A stretch of 5,052 nucleotides of DNA from Nitrososphaerota archaeon (GTDB lineage: Archaea > Thermoproteota > Nitrososphaeria > Nitrososphaerales > UBA183), in assembly GCA_027886925.1 (NCBI GenBank), contig JAPCJN010000068.1:6194-11245 (forward strand), written 5' to 3'. Shown here piece after piece: positions 4,261-5,052 of the stretch. How positions within the stretch are numbered: position 1 is the stretch's first letter; every line of letters starts with the position of its first letter. The notes below the pieces were generated by a model. The model worked only from the letters and a program-made list of their open reading frames with translations, was not told the DNA's origin and made no database searches. The position numbers were made by a program, and so were the translations under genes.

Positions 4261-4353
4261 CCCTCCTTGCTCAAGAGTACACCGATTTGCGATTGAGAGG
4301 CCACTCCTGACCACCGCCCATCGCGAATCCCAATCCGGAAAGCTGAAGGGTCG

Positions 4354-4369
4354 AGTCGGAAGGGCGACT
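4354..4369 (+). promoter_or_regulatory. Ribosome-site-like GAAGGG in a small hairpin loop
   Basis: AGTCG (4354-4358) and CGACT (4365-4369) are exact reverse complements enclosing GAAGGG, two bases before the GTG at 4372. The purine loop could act as a ribosome-binding site presented or hidden by the stem. A five-pair stem is weak, so this is tentative. Confidence 0.25.
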
Positions 4370-4371
4370 GC

Positions 4372-5052
4372 GTGGAAGAGCCCGGGCCGGACACCGAGAC
4401 GAGAGCCAGAAGGATCTCCGTGGGGCCGTCGGCGGCTGTGGCTGCCCTCGTGTCGTCCGTCGCCATTCTGATCATCCAGCAACAGCTCAACGCCGACTTT
4501 GGGGTCGCGTACCCGCTTTTCAGCTACGGCAATGAAGTCGTCGCGGCCGATCTGCTTGGCTGCGTCATCCCGCTCGTTGCCTGTGCCCTGCTGTTTGGAT
4601 ACGTGATAATCAGGGCAACGAACGAGGGCCGGCCGCTCCCGTTCAGGAGCCCTGCCCTATGGCTTTCGATGGTGGCGATATCCTTCGTGTCGGTGATCGT
4701 GTTCACCTTGGCTTCAGGAATCTACGGAGGTTTGGGCATCCCAATTTCCTGGGCGAGGGGGACGGTGGCTGTCGGTTCGACCGGCGGAGCCGTCTACGGG
4801 GCCACGCTCGGCAGGGCCAGAAATGCGATTGAAAGCGCGTCCGAATGCTACGTCATCGGGGCGCTGGCGATGCTTTTGGGGGACGTTATTCGGACGTTCA
4901 CGGGGCTAGTTAGCGGCCCGGTCGTTGTGTGGGGCGGAGGAGGAGCTCTAGACCTTCTCCTGTGGTTCGGGGCATACATGGCTACGGCGTCCTCCTGTTA
5001 CCGAATCGTGCAGCCGCGTGTCCAAGCTAGGATGGCTCGCCTCTATCGCAAG
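4372..5052 (+). CDS. Polytopic membrane protein, possibly DUF1614-like (partial)
   Basis: An open frame of 227 codons runs off the right edge; the C-terminus is missing. Numbered from GTG 4372, a charged N-terminal stretch (1-16) precedes likely membrane helices at about 20-40, 57-80, 94-118, 130-147 (weak), 158-182 and 184-205, then a basic tail (QPRVQARMARLYRK), which would be cytoplasmic. The order of motifs recalls DUF1614 proteins as I remember them: ADLLGCVIPLVACALLF (58-74) resembles their GG-x-x-IP helix, and YVIGALAMLLGD (160-171) followed by VVVWGGGGALDLLL (184-197) resembles their I-A-G-x-x-G-x-x-I-G-A-D plus S-I-G-G-A-G-x-F-D-G pair. Function of that family is unknown. The start is uncertain: GTG 4372 has GGAAGGG eight bases upstream; GTG 4420 follows AAGGA. 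The frame is closed at 4294-4296. Third positions are strongly GC-rich throughout. Confidence 0.85.
   Translation, partial: MEEPGPDTETRARRISVGPSAAVAALVSSVAILIIQQQLNADFGVAYPLFSYGNEVVAADLLGCVIPLVACALLFGYVIIRATNEGRPLPFRSPALWLSMVAISFVSVIVFTLASGIYGGLGIPISWARGTVAVGSTGGAVYGATLGRARNAIESASECYVIGALAMLLGDVIRTFTGLVSGPVVVWGGGGALDLLLWFGAYMATASSCYRIVQPRVQARMARLYRK

Noticed and set aside
4167..4310. 47-codon plus-strand ORF starting inside the AT-rich promoter island
   Set aside because: Its ATG lies within the TATA box expected for this strand and no upstream promoter or ribosome site exists; no coding bias.
4161..4490. Long minus-strand open frames opposite the membrane protein leader and start
   Set aside because: They are antisense to a GC3-rich plus-strand gene and to the divergent promoter island, and show no motif; typical shadows of a GC-rich gene.
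4840..4960. Presenilin-type intramembrane protease suggested by LLGD and GGGGALD
   Set aside because: The YD helix motif and the GxGD-then-PAL pattern of that family are absent.

Overview
The window looks archaeal. A class III (type IV pilin-like) signal peptide opens the gene at 3075-2641. The MscL-family protein at 911-1282 has the compact form I associate with archaeal members. AT-rich TATA-like boxes lie about 26-40 bases upstream of several starts, some placed for leaderless or nearly leaderless mRNAs, and oligo-T runs outside any hairpin resemble archaeal terminators. Composition is moderately GC-rich and codon third positions are GC-rich in the confident genes. A thaumarchaeal or thermoplasmatal soil or sediment lineage would fit, but no gene here fixes the phylum.

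Layout. 1-195 holds an oligo-T terminator for something left of the window and a strong TATA box. 196-417 (+) is a small one-helix membrane protein. 418-810 has no confident gene; it carries a start-less, coding-like open frame (398-589), repeats with alternative hairpins, and a T9 run that could end an RNA. 911-1282 (+) is an MscL-family mechanosensitive channel with an unusual N-terminal helix and six prolines. Convergent to it, 2358-1441 (-) is an atypical NAD(P)-binding short-chain dehydrogenase/epimerase-like protein. Further minus-strand genes follow: a secreted type IV pilin-like protein with four cysteines (3075-2641), a 77-residue zinc-ribbon protein (3681-3448) and an 84-residue charged protein of unknown function (4161-3907). 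Divergent from the last, a polytopic membrane protein (4372 onward, +), possibly a distant DUF1614 relative, runs off the right edge.

The minus-strand genes are 225-372 bases apart and mostly have their own candidate promoters, so this reads as a set of single genes rather than an operon. The shared theme is the cell envelope: four of the seven best-supported proteins are membrane-bound or secreted. No mobile element, CRISPR array, tRNA or rRNA was recognised. I did not find a convincing new multi-gene system. The most interesting items are the apparently rearranged MscL, the unexplained structured stretch at 398-664, the DUF1614-like protein with a hairpin-rich leader, and inverted repeats upstream of the pilin gene.
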